From Pseudomonadota bacterium (lineage in GTDB: Bacteria > Myxococcota_A > UBA796 > GCA-2862545): a DNA stretch of 49,141 bases. This document shows, one piece after another, positions 34,057-42,512 of the stretch (positions are counted from its first letter, which is position 1; every line of letters starts with the position of its first letter). Made by a program: the position numbers and the translations under genes. The DNA is taken from assembly GCA_002862545.1 (NCBI GenBank), contig PKDJ01000248.1, forward strand, positions 1 through 49,141, in the 5' to 3' direction. The notes under the pieces are model-generated. The model saw only the letters and a program-made list of their open reading frames with translations, was not told where the DNA came from and searched no databases.

Positions 34057-34794
34057 GTGACGGTCCTCTACCTCGCCCTGGCTTACTTGCTGGCGGCTGT
34101 TCCGTTCGCCATCGTCGTCACGACGCTCTTTGGTGAGGGACCGGACGTCCGAGCCTCTGGAAGCGGCAACATCGGCGCGACGAACGTCAAGCGGCTCTAC
34201 GGCTGGGAGCTTGCTCTGCCCGTGCTGCTGCTCGACGTGGGCAAGGGGTTCGTGCCCGTGATGGGCGCACAGCTTCTCTGGCCGGAGCTCGGGCTCTGGT
34301 GGCCGGCCATCGTGGCGGCGAGCGCGTTCCTCGGTCACTGCTATCCGGTCTTCCTGGAGTTTAGGGGCGGGAAGGGCGTCGCGACAGGGGCTGGCGCCAT
34401 GCTCGCAGTGACGCCTGGCCCGACGGCGCTCGCGGCGCTCACCTGGGCTGTGGTGCTCGGGTTGACGGGCCGCTCGTCCGTCGCGGCTCTCACCGCATGC
34501 CTGATGCTGGTGGGCGTCGTCTGGTGGCTCGACCCCGCCATGCTGGTCGTCGCCCTCGTGCTCGGACTCGGTATCGCCTGGACCCACCTGTCGAACATCC
34601 AGCGGCTGCTGAAGGGGCAGGAGGCGCAGGTCGTGCGCCCCGTTCGGTGGAGGCGCCACCCCGACGACGGCCCGACGGTCGACGACGTGCTGGCCCAGGG
34701 CCCGTCCGGGATGGTCGAGGCCGGCGAGGCGTGGCCGCAGGTGCGCGACGAAGCGAGCGTGCCGGCAAGAGCGGACGACGCCGGCGAAGAGTGA
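34057..34794 (+). CDS. plsY: Acyl-phosphate:glycerol-3-phosphate acyltransferase PlsY
   Basis: Inner-membrane enzyme that transfers an acyl group from acyl-phosphate to glycerol-3-phosphate, the first step of phospholipid synthesis in most bacteria. The signature loops are present: ASGSGNIGATNVKRLYG (motif 1), GHCYPVFLEFRGGKGVATG (motif 2), and WTHLSNIQRLLKGQE near the end (motif 3 region). About five to six membrane helices are visible (YLALAYLLAAVPFAIVVTTL and others). At 245 residues it is longer than usual because of a soluble acidic C-terminal tail of about 50 residues. The start is GTG at 34057, two bases after the upstream stop. It abuts the convergent desaturase gene with no gap. Confidence 0.93.
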   Translation: MTVLYLALAYLLAAVPFAIVVTTLFGEGPDVRASGSGNIGATNVKRLYGWELALPVLLLDVGKGFVPVMGAQLLWPELGLWWPAIVAASAFLGHCYPVFLEFRGGKGVATGAGAMLAVTPGPTALAALTWAVVLGLTGRSSVAALTACLMLVGVVWWLDPAMLVVALVLGLGIAWTHLSNIQRLLKGQEAQVVRPVRWRRHPDDGPTVDDVLAQGPSGMVEAGEAWPQVRDEASVPARADDAGEE

Positions 34795-35796
34795 CTAGAG
34801 CTCGGCCCAGCCGACCATGCGCTTCGCGCGAGGATCCCAGACCTTGAGGCGAAGGGCCGCGGCGATGTCGCGCGGGTGCCAGCTGGTGCGGGTCGGGGAC
34901 TGTAGCTCGGGCACGGCGTCCATCGCCTCGGGGAGCCGGTAGAAGGGAATCCGGTGATTGAGGTGATGGACGTGGTGGTAGCCGATGTTGCCCGTGAACC
35001 AGTGCATCGCAGGACTCATGTCGAACATCGACGACGAGTTGAGGGCGGCGAACTGGTAGTCCCAGTTGCGACGGTCCCGCAGCTGGATGTCGGGGAAGTT
35101 GTGCTGCACGTAGAACAGGTAGCTGCCGAGCATGCAGGCGATGAACTGTGGCATCAACACCGCCATGATGCCCGCGTACCACACGCCCGTGAGGACCGAG
35201 ACGACCACCCCGAGGCCGAAGTGCAGCAGGATGGATGCAGGGCCTTGCCAGTGGACCGTCGGCCGACGGAAGAAGGACGAGAGGCACATGCCACCGACGA
35301 AGATGGTGAAGTAGCCGACGAGGATGTTCAGCGGGTGGCGTGCGAATGCGTACCAGCGACGCTGGCTGGGGCTCATCGCCTTCCACATCCGTGTCGTGAC
35401 TACGGGGAAGCTACCGATGGCTCCGCCCAGCATCTTGGCGTTGTTGCGGTGGTGGTAGTCGTGCGTCTCGCGCCAGACCGAGGCTGGGTTGAGCGAGTAC
35501 AGGGAGTAGAGCCACATGATGGCCTTCCCTGCGGGTGAGTCGCGGAAGATGGCGCCGTGCAGGTGGTCGTGAACGAAGATGAACATCCGCACGCTGGTCA
35601 GGCCAGCGATGAGCATGGCGACGCAGCGCAGCCAGAACCATGGAGCGAGGGCGGTGACGGCCTCAGCGCCAAAGAGCACGACCATCGTGACGATCAGCAG
35701 TCGCCAGGACCTTGCGCGGTCTTCCTTAGCGAAGGCACGGACGGCCTTCTGAAGCGCTGGACCCGTGCGGAGGTCTGTCTCGGTTGCGACGACCAT
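34795..35796 (-). CDS. Membrane fatty acid desaturase
   Basis: 333-residue integral membrane di-iron desaturase or hydroxylase. Three histidine boxes bind the metals: HDHLH (about 76-80), HDYHH (about 112-116) and HHVHH (about 275-279). Helices between them include LLIVTMVVLFGAEAVTAL, LNILVGYFTIFVGGMCL and GLGVVVSVLTGVWYAGIMAVL. Acyl chains of membrane phospholipids are the likely substrate; double-bond position cannot be told. ATG at 35796 is chosen because AGGAG lies at good spacing; a GTG codon directly precedes it. It ends next to plsY in convergent orientation. A TetR-type palindrome and a leader hairpin lie upstream. Confidence 0.9.
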   Translation of the reverse strand: MVVATETDLRTGPALQKAVRAFAKEDRARSWRLLIVTMVVLFGAEAVTALAPWFWLRCVAMLIAGLTSVRMFIFVHDHLHGAIFRDSPAGKAIMWLYSLYSLNPASVWRETHDYHHRNNAKMLGGAIGSFPVVTTRMWKAMSPSQRRWYAFARHPLNILVGYFTIFVGGMCLSSFFRRPTVHWQGPASILLHFGLGVVVSVLTGVWYAGIMAVLMPQFIACMLGSYLFYVQHNFPDIQLRDRRNWDYQFAALNSSSMFDMSPAMHWFTGNIGYHHVHHLNHRIPFYRLPEAMDAVPELQSPTRTSWHPRDIAAALRLKVWDPRAKRMVGWAEL

Positions 35797-35830
35797 CACC
35801 CTCTCCTGTCGACGAAGGGCGACTAACGCT

Positions 35831-35850
35831 GGATGCGGGTGGCCGCATCC
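35831..35850 (-). promoter_or_regulatory. Hairpin in the desaturase leader
   Basis: GGATGCGG (35831-35838) and CCGCATCC (35843-35850) make a perfect eight-pair stem with a four-base loop, 34 bases upstream of the desaturase ATG. It could be a leader structure affecting translation, or the terminator of the plus strand, though no plus-strand gene ends here. Confidence 0.35.
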
Positions 35851-35874
35851 TCTGATCTTGCGCGCAAGACGCCG

Positions 35875-35906
35875 TTTATCGCGTCGCTAAATACTGACGG
35901 GTCAGT
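35875..35906 (-). promoter_or_regulatory. Candidate desaturase promoter with TetR-like operator
   Basis: ACTGAC GG GTCAGT (35893-35906) is a perfect six-base-arm palindrome of the kind bound by TetR-family fatty-acid regulators. On the minus strand a GATAAA -10-like box (35875-35880) follows it, so the palindrome overlaps the expected -35 position. Repression by steric block is the natural reading. No regulator gene is adjacent. Confidence 0.45.
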
Positions 35907-35951
35907 CGGTTTTGTTGCCTGCGCCGGCGGTCGCGGCGTCGACGGTCCTTC

Positions 35952-37196
35952 CTACTCGAGGATGTGGAACTCCACCCGTCGATTCAGGGCTCGTCCGCGC
36001 TCGGTGCGATTGGTGTCGACCGGCTTGGTCTCCCCAAAGCCCGTGGCCGTCAGCCGCGACTCGGAGATGCCCTTCGACATCAGGTAGGTACGCACCGAGT
36101 CTGCGCGGTCACGCGAGAGGCGGAGGTTGGCGTCGTCGCCGCCTTGGGCGTCCGTGTGCCCCTCGATGCGCAGGCGCATGGTCGGGGCGTCATTCAACAC
36201 CTGGACGATGCTGTCGAGGAGGGCGTAGCTCTCCTGTGCCAGGTAGGCCGAGCCGGAGGTGAACTTGACGGTGTCGTCAGGCAGCACCCGCTGGCGTGTG
36301 ACGCGAACCCGAGAGGGGGGCGTGTCTGGGCAGCCATCCTCGTCGAGGTAGCCGTTCTTGGTCTCCGGCTGATCGAGGCATCGGTCATTGATGTCAGCAA
36401 TGCCGTCGCCATCACCGTCTTGCAGCGGACAGCCCTCTCGCTGGCGGTCGCCAGGCTCGTTCGGGCACTTGTCGATCACGTCGGCGATGCCGTCGAGGTC
36501 GTTGTCAGCGTCGGGGCAGCCATCGTCGTCCATCCAGCCGTCGATGTCTTCGGGAGACATGGCGCAGGCGTCGCGGAAGTCCGGGATGTTGTCGTTGTCG
36601 TTGTCGGGATCCGGGCAGCCGTCGGAGTCTTGGAAGTTGTCGATGTCCTCGGCAGCCATCCGGCACTGGTCGACGACGTCGACGATGCCGTCGCCGTCAC
36701 TGTCTTCGCTGGTCTCGGGGCAGCCGTCGTCGTCGTTGTGACCATCGAAGTCCTCGGGGACCTCAGGGCAGCCGTCGTCGACATTCGCGATGCCGTCACC
36801 GTCGTCGTCCCCGTGGGGATCGATGTCCTTGCAGCCGTCGTCGTCCTTGTCGCCGTCGAAGTCCTCGGGCTCGTCGGCGCAGCGGTCGACGATGTCGGGG
36901 ATCGTGTCTCGGTCACGGTCTGCGCCGCCGCAGGGTGTCGCCTTCTCGAGCGCTGTGATCGCGTAGTCGTAGGCCTCACGTACGTGCCGGTCGGCTCGAT
37001 GGGCGGAGCCCTGGTGCAGCTCGATGCGTGTGAAGTCGGCAGCCGTCTCCGCGTAGGCCATCTCGACAGGCGCGCACAGGGGCCCGTAGACGCGATGGGC
37101 GAGCTCGAGGGTCTGCTCCGTGCGCTCCAGCGTCTCTCGGACGGCGAGCGGCGACGTGCAGGCAGCGCACAGGGCGAGGGCGAGGGGCCAGCGCAT
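35952..37196 (-). CDS. OmpA-family lipoprotein with thrombospondin type 3 repeats
   Basis: 414 residues. Lipobox LALCAAC (Cys13), then a helical region (about 15-90). Six TSP3-like calcium-binding repeats follow (about 92-285), each with a DxDxDxIxDxxD core and a closing DDDGCPD. The C-terminal OmpA domain (about 295-414) binds peptidoglycan, with KFTSGSAYL, RIEGHTDAQGGDDANLRLSRDRA and GFGETKPV. It should tether the outer membrane to the cell wall with a rigid Ca-loaded stalk. The upstream DUF4398 lipoprotein stop overlaps this start (GTGATG: GTG at 37199 or ATG at 37196), so the two are translationally coupled. Confidence 0.93.
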   Translation of the reverse strand: MRWPLALALCAACTSPLAVRETLERTEQTLELAHRVYGPLCAPVEMAYAETAADFTRIELHQGSAHRADRHVREAYDYAITALEKATPCGGADRDRDTIPDIVDRCADEPEDFDGDKDDDGCKDIDPHGDDDGDGIANVDDGCPEVPEDFDGHNDDDGCPETSEDSDGDGIVDVVDQCRMAAEDIDNFQDSDGCPDPDNDNDNIPDFRDACAMSPEDIDGWMDDDGCPDADNDLDGIADVIDKCPNEPGDRQREGCPLQDGDGDGIADINDRCLDQPETKNGYLDEDGCPDTPPSRVRVTRQRVLPDDTVKFTSGSAYLAQESYALLDSIVQVLNDAPTMRLRIEGHTDAQGGDDANLRLSRDRADSVRTYLMSKGISESRLTATGFGETKPVDTNRTERGRALNRRVEFHILE

Positions 37197-37750
37197 CACT
37201 GCGGCCCCCAGTCGAAGTCATCCTCTTCATCATCAGGATCGAGGTTCTCGAGTTCGTCGAACTCGCCCTTCTCTTCCTCGGGTTCCTCTTGCGGGGGCGG
37301 GTTCTCACTGACGGGGATTACCGGGCCGTCGGTCGTCGGCTCGAGGATGGCGTCATCAGGATCGACGGGTGCGGTCGGCGCGGACGCCGGCTCGGGGGCC
37401 GGAGCAACAGGGGCTGTCGGAGCCTCGTCCGAGAGCCCGCCGATCTCGACCGAGGGACCCTTCTGCTCGATGGAGATGATCGCCTGATCGGCCCAGCGAG
37501 CCGAGGCCTTGCTCAGCGCCTCAGCAACCCGGTAGTCTGCCTCGCCGAACTCCTCTCGCGCCTTGGAGAGGTAGCGTAGGGCCATGGTGTACTCGTACGC
37601 CGCCTTCTGCCCCGCATCGCGCGCTGTTGCGCGATTGATGGCGTTGTCTGCGGCAACCAAGTGGATGCTCGCCTTGGCTGCTGCGCAGCCGCCCGAGAGG
37701 GTCGGCATGGCGAGCAGGGCAGCTGCGAGCAGGGCGCGGGGGTGGTTCAA
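37196..37750 (-). CDS. DUF4398-type lipoprotein
   Basis: 184 residues. The signal peptide ends in LSGGC (Cys22). The mature N-terminal half is a coiled helical DUF4398 domain (about 25-95: AADNAINRATARDAGQKAAYE, TMALRYLSKAREEFGEADY). The C-terminal half is a Pro/Ala/Glu-rich acidic tail (VAPAPEPASAPTAPV, then PEEEKGEFDELENLDPDDEED). DUF4398 proteins are commonly found beside OmpA-type lipoproteins and may help anchor or space them. TTG at 37750 is preferred: AGGAG lies five bases upstream and it gives a compact signal peptide. Its stop overlaps the OmpA-lipoprotein start. Confidence 0.8.
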   Translation of the reverse strand: MNHPRALLAAALLAMPTLSGGCAAAKASIHLVAADNAINRATARDAGQKAAYEYTMALRYLSKAREEFGEADYRVAEALSKASARWADQAIISIEQKGPSVEIGGLSDEAPTAPVAPAPEPASAPTAPVDPDDAILEPTTDGPVIPVSENPPPQEEPEEEKGEFDELENLDPDDEEDDFDWGPQ

Positions 37751-37848
37751 CGCCACTCCTGGAGTCTCTGGACAGGACAGTACACTACCCGGCCGACGTG
37801 GCGTTGGCACCGTAGCAAGAGTGACCAGAGGCGCGGTCGAGCTCTGGC

Positions 37849-38673
37849 ATGGTAAACATGCGGGATAATCCGGTCTTCAACCAGGCGTGTGCCATGAGTT
37901 CGGTGAGCCGAAGCCCGAGCGTCACTGCAGCTATCCGGGCTCTGTACGCGCTGGGTGCATCGCGCGGAGCCCGAGAGCCGGTACCTCGCGACCCGCTCTC
38001 AGCGTGGCTGCTCGAGCACGACCAGACACTGCGGCCCGGAGTGACGCCTGCGAGCATGCTGGCGATGTTGGGCGTTCGGCATCGGCTGGTTGGAGAGGCG
38101 CTCGCGAGGTGCGTGGGGCCGCGTACGCACGTCGTCGCGCTCGGCTGCGGCTTCGACACGCGCTGGGCAGCGGTCGGTGATCGGGTCGCACACTGGACGC
38201 TGGTTGACGAGGCGCCTGTGCTCGAGACCCTCGAGCGCTGGATGCCTCAGTCGGAGAGCGCACGCCGCTGGGGGCGGGTCGAGCGCGTCACGGCCGACCC
38301 TCTGACCTGGAGTGCGACGCTTCGGCCTGGCGCGGTGGTGCTCGTCGAGGGACTGGCCATGCGCTTCGGCCTCGAGGGACTGATGCAGCGACTGGGCGGA
38401 CTGACCCAGGTGCCTGGCGTGCGCGTGATCGCCGATGTGCACGGCAGCTCTGTCGACGTGGTCTCCGGAGGCAACAGCCGACATCCCGCACACTGGCTGT
38501 GGCCACGCGAGGCGGGGGTCGCCCGCCTGCGAGCGTCGCAGCTACGAGCGCAGGGCTGGATCGTCGAGCAGGACGACTGGCACTCGGGGCGGCTCGAGGT
38601 GCGTGGGCGGGGCGGCTTGGTCTTCGCGCCGGGGGTCGACCCGCTTCGGATCCTCCAGCTTCGAGTCCGCTGA
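37849..38673 (+). CDS. LCM/PPM-type class I methyltransferase
   Basis: 274 residues, soluble. Resembles the leucine carboxyl methyltransferase-like branch of bacterial SAM enzymes that often modify polyketides or small acids. Features are YALGASRGAREPVPRDPLSA (N-terminal lid with the conserved DPLS), motif I VVALGCGFDTRWAAVG (about 96-111), the acidic TLVDEAPVLETLERWMP in place of the usual E-V-D, and VVLVEGLAMRFGLEGLMQRL. The start has weak ribosome signals; ATG at 37858 (MRDNP) is an alternative. It is divergent from the DUF4398 gene and ends 20 bases from the convergent beta-barrel gene, so it appears to be a single-gene unit. Substrate unknown. Confidence 0.75.
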   Translation: MVNMRDNPVFNQACAMSSVSRSPSVTAAIRALYALGASRGAREPVPRDPLSAWLLEHDQTLRPGVTPASMLAMLGVRHRLVGEALARCVGPRTHVVALGCGFDTRWAAVGDRVAHWTLVDEAPVLETLERWMPQSESARRWGRVERVTADPLTWSATLRPGAVVLVEGLAMRFGLEGLMQRLGGLTQVPGVRVIADVHGSSVDVVSGGNSRHPAHWLWPREAGVARLRASQLRAQGWIVEQDDWHSGRLEVRGRGGLVFAPGVDPLRILQLRVR

Positions 38674-38693
38674 GGTGCGCGCCGACCGTGGGC

Positions 38694-39587
38694 TCACATC
38701 GAGTCGGTGCGGGGAGCCGTGAACTGAACACCGAGGGTGTGGATCAAGCTCGTCGCCGTCTCGCTTCCCGCTCCGAAGGGAACCTGCATCGAGTAGCCGA
38801 GCTCCGAGTCCTCGTTGGCGATTGCGAGGCCCCAAGAAGCCCAGGTGGTCGGTCCCACGGCGGCCCCGTCGAAGGACGCTCCTGCTCGGAGTCGTCCGCT
38901 TCCTGCCCGCACGTCCAGTCCGCCGGCGACGCCCCAGGGAGTGTCGGCTCCGTCGGTCCAGCGCAGCTCGCTCGTGGCGATGACCGGCCCCGTCGACCCG
39001 TATGACGCCCCAGCCCCGAGCGTGAACGGGCGATCGCCGGTTGGATCGATAGGGAGGAGGTGCTCTGCGGAGAAGGCGAGTGACAGGTCGTCGAGCGGCC
39101 GCAGCCCAAGTCCAGCGTCGATGTTGCCTGTCGAGCCCGAGCCCTGCGAGTCGTGGTTGTAGAAGGACCAGTTGCCACCGATGCCGATGCACACGCGCCG
39201 GCCGAGCAGGGGCACGCCCGCAGCGAGGGCCAGGTCGTGGTAGCGCTTGACGTTCGTGGGCTCGATGTCGGTCGGCGTCCAGCCGGGGAGCTCGGAGGCC
39301 CTGAACTCTGGATGGTAGCGGTCGCCGGCATAGGCGATCCCGATCGCCAGGAAGTCGGATGTGCGTGCATCGACGGCGGTTGCAGCCCAGTGCAGTCCGC
39401 GACCAGGCCCTACCGCACCGCTGGCGTGAATGTCGAAGCGCTCGTGGAGGCCGACCATGCCTGGGCTCGCACCGACGGTCACGTTGTCGGACGGCAGGGC
39501 GATGCGCGCGCCACCCATGCCGGCAGAGCGAGCGGTAGCTGGGTCATCGGCGGCCGAGGCCAACGTAGCTAGGAGGACGGTGAGCAC
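38694..39587 (-). CDS. Outer-membrane beta-barrel protein
   Basis: 297 residues. Short signal peptide (MLTVLLATLASA) followed by amphipathic beta strands, each of about 9-11 residues, ending in VQFTAPRTDSM. The early GMGGARIALPSDNVTVGASPG motif is like PorV/PorQ or UPF0164-type barrels (RSAGMGGA...NP). Later strands alternate (RRVCIGIGGNWSFYN, GDRPFTLGAGASYG, GSGRLRAGASFDG). A closing aromatic residue, normally the last for BAM recognition, is absent. GTG at 39587 gives the signal peptide; the ribosome site is unclear. It is divergent from the DksA gene and convergent with the LCM methyltransferase. Confidence 0.7.
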   Translation of the reverse strand: MLTVLLATLASAADDPATARSAGMGGARIALPSDNVTVGASPGMVGLHERFDIHASGAVGPGRGLHWAATAVDARTSDFLAIGIAYAGDRYHPEFRASELPGWTPTDIEPTNVKRYHDLALAAGVPLLGRRVCIGIGGNWSFYNHDSQGSGSTGNIDAGLGLRPLDDLSLAFSAEHLLPIDPTGDRPFTLGAGASYGSTGPVIATSELRWTDGADTPWGVAGGLDVRAGSGRLRAGASFDGAAVGPTTWASWGLAIANEDSELGYSMQVPFGAGSETATSLIHTLGVQFTAPRTDSM

Positions 39588-39690
39588 GTGACAGGGGTAC
39601 CCCCGGGATCGACACGAGGCCACCCCCGTTCCAGTGCTTGCGCCCCTGGGAGATGGAGGCTAGACGCGCCGGCTCGTCAGGAGGGTGAGA

Positions 39691-40038
39691 ATGGAAGCAG
39701 CAGAGGCCGCCGCGTTCAAGGAGCGTCTGCAGCACGAGCTCGGAGCACTGCTTCAGGCGACAGGGCATGCCGTGACCGCGCTGACCGATCAGCGGGACGC
39801 ACACGCGGACGCCGTAGACGCCGCCGTCGAGGAGACCGACCGAGAGCTGGCGCTGCGGATGCGTGAGCACGATCGGATCAAGCTGGTGCGGGTCCAGGCT
39901 GCGCTGCAGCGCATCCGCGAGGGCGAGTATGGGGAGTGTGCCGACTGTGGTGGAGACATCGCCGTGCGTCGCCTCGAGGTGAACCCGATGGCGCTGCTGT
40001 GCATCGACTGCGCCACCGAGCGTGAGCGCATTCGTTAA
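39691..40038 (+). CDS. DksA/TraR-family zinc-finger protein
   Basis: 115 residues. A long coiled-coil hairpin with a tip motif DAVDAA (Asp40, Asp43, Ala45), equivalent to the DxxDxA that DksA uses in the RNA polymerase secondary channel. A four-cysteine zinc finger CADCGG...LLCIDC follows, then a basic C-terminal helix. The family modulates initiation, often with ppGpp. It is shorter than E. coli DksA (151 residues), closer to the TraR/YbiI sub-branch. AGGAGG lies six bases before the ATG at 39691; an upstream GTG at 39685 overlaps that site. It is upstream of priA by 31 bases on the same strand. Confidence 0.9.
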   Translation: MEAAEAAAFKERLQHELGALLQATGHAVTALTDQRDAHADAVDAAVEETDRELALRMREHDRIKLVRVQAALQRIREGEYGECADCGGDIAVRRLEVNPMALLCIDCATERERIR

Positions 40039-40069
40039 GTCTCCGTCTTCGGTCGGTTAGCGGTCCGTA

Positions 40070-42502
40070 ATGTATGCCCGTGTCGCGGTCGCCCGACCGA
40101 TCCCAGAGCCGCTGACCTACGCCGTGCCTGCGCACCTCGCCGAGGTGGGGCTCGGGCACGCGGTGCTCGTGCCGCTCGGTCGGGCCGGTGAGACCGGGTA
40201 CGTCGTAGGGCGCTCGGAGACGTGTGACATCCCCCCGGGGAAGGTGAAGCCGATCTCGCGGTTGCTCGACCCGAGTCCGGTCTTCGATGCACGCCAGCTG
40301 CGCTTCTTCGAGTGGATCGCGCGGTACTACCTCGTGCCCCTCGGCCAGGTGATCCACACGGCTGTGCCGAGTCAGATCGCGGCTCGGGTTGTGCTCGTGG
40401 CGGTCAACACCGACGCAGGGGTCGATGCTCTGGCCCGGCGTGAGGTGGAGGGTGAGCGGGCCCAGGTCCTGAGAGAGGTCATTGCTCGTCCGGGGCTGAC
40501 GCGTCGTGGACTCGTCCGGCGCCTGCGCGACGAGCTGGCGGGTGATGTCGTGAAGCGCGCCCTCGATGCGCTGGACCGAGCCGGGCTCCTGGTGTGGCAG
40601 GAGCGTGAGATCGGTGAAGTGAAGGGGCGGATTGCCACGGTCGAGCTCGTCGGATCCCCGGAGATGCTTGCTGAGCGGGCGCCGACGGCGGGCGCGCGGA
40701 TGAAGTCCATCGTGGCTCGTCTCGCGGACGGCCCCATGGATCTGGCGGATCTGAGGAAGCAGGAGGGGGCCTCCGCCAGCAGCAGCCTGAAGCGCCTGGA
40801 GCAGCTCGGGCTCGTGAAGCGTGGCGAGCGCGAGCGACGCGATGTCCTGACGGATGCCCCCCCGCTCGGTGCCGTCGAGCCGCCGGTGCCGAACGCCGAT
40901 CAGGCTGCAGCACTACAGGTGCTCACGGATCCCGACACCCAGGGACCCCACCTGCTCTTCGGCGTCACAGGATCAGGCAAGACCGAGGTCTTCCTCGGCG
41001 CGGCCCGGGCGGCACTCGATCGCGGTCAGCAGGTGCTCGTGCTCGTGCCGGAGATCGGTCTCACTCCGCAGCTTGTCGGGCGCTTCCGGGCGCGCTTCGG
41101 AGATGGGGTCGCCGTGCTTCACAGCCAGCTGACCGGCTCCGAGCGACTGGCGCACTGGAGGGCCATACGAGCCGGAGAGGCACGGGTGGCTGTCGGAGCG
41201 CGCTCCGCGCTGTTCGCTCCGTTCACGAAGCTCGGTCTGATCGTCGTCGACGAGGAGCACGACGACTCGTACAAGCAGTCCGAGGGGGTGCCCTACAGCG
41301 CGCGCGATCTCGCGGTCGTGCTGGGACGAAGTGCAGAGTGTCCGGTCGTGTTGGCGAGTGCGACGCCTTCGCTGGAGACCTGGCACAATGCCCAGTGCGG
41401 GCGGTATGCGCTGCTGCGGCTTCCGAAGCGGGCGACCAAGCGGCCCGTGCCGACCGTCGAGGTCGTGGACCTGACCCAGGTCCAAGTCCCCGAGGGGCAG
41501 GAGCGTCCGCTGCTGGCCCCCGAGGTCGAGCGAGCACTCCGCGAGACCTTCGATCGAGGCGGGCAGGCCATCGTGCTCTACAACCGTCGTGGGTACGCCA
41601 CGATGGTCGAGTGCAACGTGTGTGGCAGCTCCTTCGAGTGCCCGAACTGCGGCATCACGATGACGCTGCACAAGCGGACGCATCGGGTCGTCTGCCACTA
41701 CTGTGGGCTCAAGCGGAACTATGGTCCGGACTGCACAGTCTGTGGCGGTCACCGCACCATGCAGGAGCTCGGCAAGGGCACCGAGCGCATCGAGGAGACC
41801 ATCGCGGGCCTGTTCCCCGACATCGCTGTCGGCCGCATGGACGCGGACACCACGTCGGCGCGGGGCGCGCATGCACGCATCCTCGACCGGTTTCGTAGCG
41901 GGGAGACACAGCTGCTCGTCGGAACCCAGATCGTTGCGAAGGGGCACGACTTTCCCGGCGTGCACACGGCGGTCGTGGTGTCTGCAGACCGCGGCTTCCG
42001 GATGCCCGACTTCCGGGCGGCAGAGCGCACCTATGCGCTGCTCGTCCAAGTGGCGGGACGAGCGGGGCGCGGCGAGCATCCAGGGCGGGTCCTGGTGCAG
42101 ACGTGGCAGCCCGAGCACTACGTCCTGACCCACCTCGACGACGTGGATGGCTTCCTCCGTGCCGAGCTCCGCCTCCGCAAGACTCTCCGCTATCCACCCG
42201 TCGCACGCCTCTGTCTGGTGCGTCTCGACGGGGTCGACCGGAGGCGTGTGGTCGACGTGGCCAACAAGCTTGGACGGTCACTTCGCGACGAGGCTCGTGC
42301 AGCGACGGGAGTGTCCGTGCTCGGACCGGCCGCTGCTGCGCTGCCACGACTCGTCGGGCGCTGGCGCTTCCAGATCGTGCTGCGCGGAGAGCAGGTGCCC
42401 GTCTTCCGACGCTACCTCGGTGCGGTTCACCGCCTGCTGGCCGCTGCGCCCGAGCGTGGTGTTCGGGTGCACTGGGACGTCGATCCGCGACACCTGATGT
42501 AG
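40070..42502 (+). CDS. priA: Primosomal replication helicase PriA
   Basis: 810-residue DNA helicase that reloads the replisome at stalled forks. An N-terminal 3'-end-binding domain (about 1-105: ARPIPEPLTYAVPAHL, FFEWIARYYLVPLGQV) and a winged-helix linker precede the helicase. That has Walker A GVTGSGKTE, DEEH in VVDEEHDDSYKQ, ASATPSLE (motif III), RRGYATMVEC and QVAGRAGRGEHPGRVLVQT (motif VI). The zinc-binding insertion has eight cysteines as CNVC, CPNC, CHYC and CTVC. The C-terminal domain ends normally. It is longer than E. coli PriA (732), mainly from the region before the helicase. All key motifs are intact. It lies 31 bases after the dksA-like gene. Confidence 0.95.
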   Translation: MYARVAVARPIPEPLTYAVPAHLAEVGLGHAVLVPLGRAGETGYVVGRSETCDIPPGKVKPISRLLDPSPVFDARQLRFFEWIARYYLVPLGQVIHTAVPSQIAARVVLVAVNTDAGVDALARREVEGERAQVLREVIARPGLTRRGLVRRLRDELAGDVVKRALDALDRAGLLVWQEREIGEVKGRIATVELVGSPEMLAERAPTAGARMKSIVARLADGPMDLADLRKQEGASASSSLKRLEQLGLVKRGERERRDVLTDAPPLGAVEPPVPNADQAAALQVLTDPDTQGPHLLFGVTGSGKTEVFLGAARAALDRGQQVLVLVPEIGLTPQLVGRFRARFGDGVAVLHSQLTGSERLAHWRAIRAGEARVAVGARSALFAPFTKLGLIVVDEEHDDSYKQSEGVPYSARDLAVVLGRSAECPVVLASATPSLETWHNAQCGRYALLRLPKRATKRPVPTVEVVDLTQVQVPEGQERPLLAPEVERALRETFDRGGQAIVLYNRRGYATMVECNVCGSSFECPNCGITMTLHKRTHRVVCHYCGLKRNYGPDCTVCGGHRTMQELGKGTERIEETIAGLFPDIAVGRMDADTTSARGAHARILDRFRSGETQLLVGTQIVAKGHDFPGVHTAVVVSADRGFRMPDFRAAERTYALLVQVAGRAGRGEHPGRVLVQTWQPEHYVLTHLDDVDGFLRAELRLRKTLRYPPVARLCLVRLDGVDRRRVVDVANKLGRSLRDEARAATGVSVLGPAAAALPRLVGRWRFQIVLRGEQVPVFRRYLGAVHRLLAAAPERGVRVHWDVDPRHLM

Positions 42503-42512
42503 AGACGCGTCG

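Noticed and set aside
36310..36930. Regularly spaced repeats that might suggest a CRISPR array
   Set aside because: They are degenerate coding repeats (TSP3) of about 90-105 bases with conserved protein sense, not identical direct repeats with unique spacers.
35964..37487. 507-residue plus-strand frame
   Set aside because: Val/Asp-rich antisense of the TSP3 repeats; the repetitive look comes from the repeats on the other strand.
39594..39603. GGGGTACCCC palindrome upstream of the beta-barrel gene
   Set aside because: It is a short, compositionally simple palindrome and no better than chance in this GC-rich sequence.
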